Assembly: GCA_023664625.1 (NCBI GenBank)
Contig: JAMPFD010000016.1
Coordinates: 1 to 46,865 of the forward strand
Source of the DNA: Bacillota bacterium
Lineage (GTDB): Bacteria; Bacteroidota; Bacteroidia; Bacteroidales; Bacteroidaceae
DNA: 46,865 nt
Direction of reading: 5' to 3'
In this document: in pieces, positions 43,347 through 46,865 of the stretch
Layout: the number at the start of each line of letters is the position of its first letter
How positions within the stretch are numbered: position 1 is the first letter of the stretch
Program-made: the position numbers and the translations under genes
Notes under the pieces: model-generated
Seen by the model: only the letters and a program-made list of their open reading frames with translations
The model's database searches: none
Told to the model about the DNA's origin: nothing

Positions 43347-44165
43347 ATGCTTAACGTAGAACACATAATAAAAAGGTATGCAGAACATACAGCCCTCGAC
43401 GATGTCAGCATCAGCGTCGGGAGAGGCAAGGTCTTCGGACTGTTAGGACCTAACGGTGCAGGCAAGACAACACTTATACGCATCATAAACCGTATCACAG
43501 CACCGGACAGCGGACGGGTATTCTTTGACGGACATGAGTTCTGTGCCGACGACGTACGGAAGATTGGCTATCTGCCGGAAGAGCGCGGCCTATACAAGAA
43601 GATGAAGGTCGGGGAACAGGCTCTGTATCTCGCAAGACTGAAAGGAATGACATCACAGGAAGCCAAGGCGGAGCTGACAAAATGGTTTGAGAAATTCGAG
43701 ATAATGCCGTGGTGGCACAAAAAACTGGAGGAACTTTCCAAGGGCATGCAACAGAAAGTGCAGTTCATCACCACTGTTGTCCATCGCCCTCCACTGCTTA
43801 TTTTCGATGAGCCGTTCTCCGGCTTTGACCCGGTAAACGCTGAACTTCTGAAGCGTGAGATTCTGCAATTGCGCGACGAAGGGCACACCATCATCTACAG
43901 CACTCACAACATGGCTTCCGTTGAAGATGTATGTGACGACATTGCCCTGATAAACAAAAGCCGTGTGGTACTCTCGGGAAGCGTACTTGACGTAAAGAGA
44001 AAATTTGCCGACGGTACGTTCGAGATAAAGGCACAGGGGACGCGCGAACAGGTGGAAAATCTTGCACAACAGCTCAGGAATGTAGAGGTCCATGAGGTTC
44101 TTCCGTCAATGAATGATGTGTTCCTGCGCACAATAAATTCTCAGGGGCCGGCCTCAGAGAGATGA
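43347..44165 (+). CDS. ABC transporter ATP-binding protein (NatA-like, DUF4162 C-terminus)
   Basis: A 272-residue ATPase of an ABC-2 type exporter. Walker A is GPNGAGKTT (34-42), the signature LSKGMQQ starts near residue 130, Walker B is LLIFDEP (150-156) and the switch His187 lies in STHNM. The C-terminal 70 residues match the DUF4162-like extension of Na+-efflux NatA-type ATPases. It begins three bases after the S41 gene and is followed by its membrane partner, so the pair should form one exporter. Substrate is not evident. Confidence 0.93.
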   Translation: MLNVEHIIKRYAEHTALDDVSISVGRGKVFGLLGPNGAGKTTLIRIINRITAPDSGRVFFDGHEFCADDVRKIGYLPEERGLYKKMKVGEQALYLARLKGMTSQEAKAELTKWFEKFEIMPWWHKKLEELSKGMQQKVQFITTVVHRPPLLIFDEPFSGFDPVNAELLKREILQLRDEGHTIIYSTHNMASVEDVCDDIALINKSRVVLSGSVLDVKRKFADGTFEIKAQGTREQVENLAQQLRNVEVHEVLPSMNDVFLRTINSQGPASER

Positions 44166-44289
44166 AAGCCCGGCCTTTGCAGACTCAATGTTGAAAATTC
44201 CAGGCAGAATGGCTTATGGGACAATGTTAATGCAAGAACCTCGCCCACACAGCCAACAGACAATACCACATAACCGTAAAACCAACCCA
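44166..44289 (+). other. Spacer between ABC ATPase and permease genes
   Basis: A 124-base gap ending in CATAACCGTAAAACCAACCC just before the permease ATG. The left part has no clear hairpin. Its AACC-rich end resembles the spacers at 26502-26615 and 35294-35397. Confidence 0.35.
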
Positions 44290-45639
44290 ATGAACAATTT
44301 AGGAATAGTAATCGGCAGGGAATATATGACCCGTGTGAAAAAGAAGTCATTTCTTATTATCACAATCCTCATGCCTTTTCTCATTATAGCCCTCTGCACG
44401 TTTCCGATTATCCTCGGCTCTATCAAAGATGACGAGCAGAAACAGGTGGTCATCATGGACAAGACAGAGAAATATCTGCCACTCTTCGTCAACGGCGCTG
44501 CAGAAGATACTGTTGCTGACAGTGAGATGAAAGGATATAAGTTCGTGCCGGGAGCCGGCGACATACAGATGTACAACAATGAAGACATTGAAGTCGAGGC
44601 TGTCGTATGTATCACCGGAGATCTCACGTCAAACCCGAATGCAGTAAAAATCTACAGCCGCAATGAGGTGCAGGGCGACCTCATACGCTATGTGCAGAAA
44701 GTGCTTGACACCCAAATTCATAAGGATAAGCTTGCAGCATACAATATTCCGCAACTTGAGACCATCGTCAGCGACTTGCAGACAAACATCGACATCAAGA
44801 CGGTAAAGTGGGGAGATGACGGTAAAGAGACATTCTCTTCAAGCGAACTTGCCATGGCTCTCGGCCTCCTCTCGGCAATACTCATATATATGTTTGTGCT
44901 CATGTATGGCGCAATGGTGATGCAAGGCGTAATGGAGGAAAAGACCAACCGCATCATTGAAGTCATTGTGGGCAGCGTCAAGCCTTTCCAGCTTATGATG
45001 GGTAAAATCATCGGTGTCATGCTCGTAGGTTTTACACAAATGCTTGTCTGGGGCGCAATGTTGCTCGGAATAAGCGCGGCTGTCGGCATAAGCGTAATGC
45101 CGTCAATGACCGCTACGTCACTTGGAATGGAAGGACAGCAGGCCGCACATCATGCGGCTCTGCAGGCAATGGAGGAAACGGACTCCATGACGGAGGCCCT
45201 GCAGGCAATAAGCAATCTGCCGTTGGCAGAGATTGGCATCATGTTCCTGTTTTTCTTCCTCGGAGGATATATACTCTATTCTTCCTTCTATGCGGCAATA
45301 GGTGCGGCAATAAACTCACAGGAGGATTCCTCACAGTTCATTACGCCTATGGTAATCATCATGGTCTTCGCGCTTTATGCCGCCATGGGCTCCGTAGAAA
45401 ACACCAACGGCCCTCTCGCATTCTGGGCTTCAATGTTCCCGCTGACAAGCCCTATCGTGATGATGGTGCGCATTCCTTTCGGAGTGCCTTTATGGCAAGA
45501 ACTTCTCTCACTTGCAATACTCTACGTAACGGCAATCCTTTTCGTATGGATTGGCAGTAAAATATACCGTATCGGTATCCTCATGTACGGCAAAAAGCCT
45601 ACGCTGAAGGAAATGTGGAAGTGGATGAGGTACTCATGA
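44290..45639 (+). CDS. ABC-2 type permease (NatB-like)
   Basis: A 449-residue inner-membrane permease. The N-terminal helix (FLIITILMPFLIIALCTFPII) is followed by a long extracytoplasmic domain (about residues 55-195). A C-terminal cluster of five or six helices follows, with the NatB-type motif MEEKTNRIIEVIVGSVKPFQLMMGK near residue 220. A Met/Glu/Thr-rich segment (residues about 275-320) lies between helices. I chose ATG 44290, where MNNLGIVIGREYMTRVKKKS gives the typical N-terminus. The in-frame start at 44188 would add a Pro-rich stretch from the spacer. It pairs with the ATPase upstream. Confidence 0.92.
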   Translation: MNNLGIVIGREYMTRVKKKSFLIITILMPFLIIALCTFPIILGSIKDDEQKQVVIMDKTEKYLPLFVNGAAEDTVADSEMKGYKFVPGAGDIQMYNNEDIEVEAVVCITGDLTSNPNAVKIYSRNEVQGDLIRYVQKVLDTQIHKDKLAAYNIPQLETIVSDLQTNIDIKTVKWGDDGKETFSSSELAMALGLLSAILIYMFVLMYGAMVMQGVMEEKTNRIIEVIVGSVKPFQLMMGKIIGVMLVGFTQMLVWGAMLLGISAAVGISVMPSMTATSLGMEGQQAAHHAALQAMEETDSMTEALQAISNLPLAEIGIMFLFFFLGGYILYSSFYAAIGAAINSQEDSSQFITPMVIIMVFALYAAMGSVENTNGPLAFWASMFPLTSPIVMMVRIPFGVPLWQELLSLAILYVTAILFVWIGSKIYRIGILMYGKKPTLKEMWKWMRYS

Positions 45640-45908
45640 TAACAGCAGCCCCCTACTCCACAACAGTAAAACCGTAAAACATAAGTCGGCCAACAAAGTT
45701 AATCAGCATTATCCGTGAAGTTATTTTCAATGAAAAGCCTAACAGCGGAAGAGGGATTGCTGCGAGCTGCATGACCGAGAACACATAAGGTTTCAACCGA
45801 AAAGGACAAGCCGGGAATACGAAAGACAATACAGCAGCAATGATTGCCGGCATTATTTCGCTTAATTTTATTGAATGACTTATACATTAACCCATAAATA
45901 ACCAAACT
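45640..45908. other. Intergenic region before the HIT gene
   Basis: No recognised promoter or terminator. A 66-codon minus-strand frame (45653-45853) encodes a hydrophobic sequence (starts MPAIIAAVLSFVFPA, ends FYGFTVVE) that could be a fragment of a membrane protein. There is no start signal or homologue I can name. Confidence 0.3.
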
Positions 45909-46334
45909 ATGTATTCAGATCCAAAAGACTGTCTCTATTGTCAGAACAATGAGACTCTGCACAATCTCATGATTGAGATTTGCCACCTCCGTGTTTCGCG
46001 TGTCTTCCTCTTCAAGGAGCAGACATACCGCGGACGTTGCCTCGTAGCGTACGACGGTCATGTCAATGACCTCAACGAACTTAACGACCAGCAGCGTAAT
46101 GACTTCATGGCTGATGTGGCACAGACAACACGTGCCATGCAGCGCGCTTTCAATCCTGAGAAAATAAACTACGGAGCCTTCTCCGATACTCTTTCACATC
46201 TGCATTTCCATCTTGCCCCGAAATATGTCGGCGGCCCGGACTATCCGGGACTCTTCCGCATGAACCCAGGCGAAGTCTACCTCTCTGACGAGGAATACAA
46301 AGACATGATTGAGCTTATCAAGAAGAACCTGTAA
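45909..46334 (+). CDS. HIT family protein
   Basis: A 141-residue histidine-triad nucleotide-binding protein. The triad is His97-Leu-His99-Phe-His101 in SHLHFHLAPKY, and an N-terminal CLYC pair (Cys8, Cys11) may bind metal. HIT proteins hydrolyse or transfer nucleotides from phosphoramidates and dinucleotides. The substrate here is unknown. It is the last gene on the plus strand, 269 bases from the ABC permease, with its own downstream terminator, so it is probably transcribed separately. Confidence 0.9.
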   Translation: MYSDPKDCLYCQNNETLHNLMIEICHLRVSRVFLFKEQTYRGRCLVAYDGHVNDLNELNDQQRNDFMADVAQTTRAMQRAFNPEKINYGAFSDTLSHLHFHLAPKYVGGPDYPGLFRMNPGEVYLSDEEYKDMIELIKKNL

Positions 46335-46388
46335 TATCCATGTCCTTAAGTACTGAAGGACGAAGATACACAGATAATGTCATACACT

Positions 46389-46432
46389 AAAAGCCTGCAC
46401 AAAGCTCTCATTGAAACCTTGTGCGGGCTTTT
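46389..46432 (+). terminator. Terminator after the HIT gene
   Basis: AAAAGCCTGCACAA-type left arm (46389-46403) pairs with the right arm TTGTGCGGGCTTTT (up to 46432), with one G-T wobble and a small A bulge. It is followed by AATG. A-rich and T-rich arms make it look bidirectional. Confidence 0.75.
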
Positions 46433-46568
46433 AATGCATGACACGAATCCATTACAGACAAATAAGTCAAAATCATTACGCACATTCGTAAATAAACACC
46501 CGCAACTGAAAGGTATGCGCCTTTCTATGAAGCCGGATTCCGGTCAGGGATGAATGGTGAGGGTTTCA
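46433..46568. other. Short intergenic stretch between hairpins
   Basis: No gene is seen. It contains GAAAGG-TATGCG-CCTTTC (46508-46525) followed by TATGA, which vaguely recalls one unit of the 22-bp repeat family with an insertion. I do not count it as a member. Confidence 0.3.
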
Positions 46569-46595
46569 CTATATGCAGTGAACTTCTGCATATAG
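46569..46595. repeat. Perfect 10-bp inverted repeat CTATATGCAG/CTGCATATAG
   Basis: Arms 46569-46578 and 46586-46595 around a 7-base centre. It lies directly left of another, longer hairpin and could be an operator or a second RNA stem. Confidence 0.6.
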
Positions 46596-46599
46596 AATA

Positions 46600-46662
46600 A
46601 AAAAATGCATTCAGCCCGCACAGTCCTTAGAAAAAGACCATGCGGGCTGAACGCATTTTTTT
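46600..46662. terminator. Long bidirectional hairpin terminator
   Basis: AAAAATGCATTCAGCCCGCA pairs with TGCGGGCTGAACGCATTTTT with one mismatch, and seven or so T follow on the plus strand. The minus-strand copy also ends in a T-run, so it can terminate the partial gene at the right edge. Confidence 0.8.
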
Positions 46663-46779
46663 GTATATGGATTTACCTTAGCCGGTTTCTGCACATATAA
46701 GAGGAAAAGCTGTAGGAGTATGCAAAAGGTTAATGTTTTCTGTAATCAAAATAAAATCATATTCCCGTGCAACTTTAAT

Positions 46780-46865
46780 TCACTTAAACTTTGCCTCAAT
46801 GAACTGCGGAACCTTCCACAGCATCTTCTCAAGCTTCATTATCACAGGGTTCATGCCGTGGGAAC
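46780..46865 (-). CDS. C-terminal end of a gene truncated by the window edge
   Basis: A minus-strand open frame enters from the right edge and stops with TGA at 46780-46782. The 27 visible residues begin SHGMNPVIMKLEKMLWKVPQ and end in a basic FIEAKFK tail, suggesting an amphipathic helix at the C-terminus. This is too short to name the protein. The bidirectional hairpin at 46600-46662 lies downstream of its stop and would be its terminator. Confidence 0.6.
   Translation of the reverse strand, partial: SHGMNPVIMKLEKMLWKVPQFIEAKFK

Noticed and set aside
45653..45853. A 66-codon hydrophobic minus-strand frame
   Set aside because: It could be a membrane-protein remnant, but there is no promoter, no family likeness and no neighbour on that strand.
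46726..46750. A single AAAGGTTA-like word near the right edge as a fifth 22-bp repeat locus
   Set aside because: Only one partial match with no neighbour at 22-bp spacing, so chance is a sufficient explanation.

Overview
The window looks like a chromosomal segment from a Bacteroidales bacterium, most likely Prevotella or a close relative. This is inferred from protein content and DNA signals, not from a database match. Supporting signs: a giant SprA/Sov protein (type IX secretion translocon), meso-diaminopimelate dehydrogenase, a Bacteroidetes-type ParC, and repeated promoters of the Bacteroidetes primary-sigma form (TTTG, 19-20 bp, TAnnTTTG). Shine-Dalgarno sites are mostly absent. I see no phage, integrase, insertion sequence or CRISPR array.

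Layout. 1-8.9 kb, minus strand: secreted aminopeptidase C, dxs, trkA, trkH and asd lie close together in one direction, followed by an orphan PTS-IIC-like membrane protein. 8.9-12.5 kb: a long intergenic stretch, a small exported carboxypeptidase-regulatory-like protein and a MATE efflux pump bracketed by two diverged direct repeats. 12.5-23.6 kb: ddh (minus), then ruvA, sprA and a PBP4-type dacB (plus). 24.3-29.5 kb: etfB, etfA and an acyl-CoA dehydrogenase preceded by an unusual 300-base leader, then fabI. 29.6-33.7 kb: a lipoprotein phosphoesterase overlapping a barrel-like protein, a YjbR/MmcQ protein, a Crp/Fnr-like regulator, and a second lipoprotein/barrel pair. 33.9-38.5 kb: tRNA-Leu(UAG), an SPFH/NfeD pair, an exported thioredoxin-fold protein and a GNAT-like acetyltransferase. 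38.7-46.3 kb: parC, a DUF3316-like protein, an S41 peptidase lipoprotein, an ABC-2 ATPase and permease, and a HIT protein. The right edge cuts the end of one more minus-strand gene.

How the genes work together. asd and ddh both serve the aspartate/diaminopimelate route to lysine and peptidoglycan, and dacB trims peptidoglycan. trkA and trkH form a potassium uptake system. etfB, etfA and the dehydrogenase form an electron-transfer module. sprA marks a type IX secretion-competent cell. ruvA and parC are core DNA-maintenance genes.

Most interesting observations. (1) A family of short tandem arrays with an exact 22-bp period and a palindromic core, AAAGGTNACCTTT followed by about TGCATGNTG, at four separate intergenic loci and always in the same orientation. 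(2) A strong promoter 300 bases upstream of etfB that would transcribe a leader with nested, partly competing helices and a 51-codon Cys-Cys-Cys reading frame. (3) Two diverged direct repeats of about 160 bp flanking the MATE gene, one beside a 45-base near-perfect hairpin. All comparisons were made by eye.
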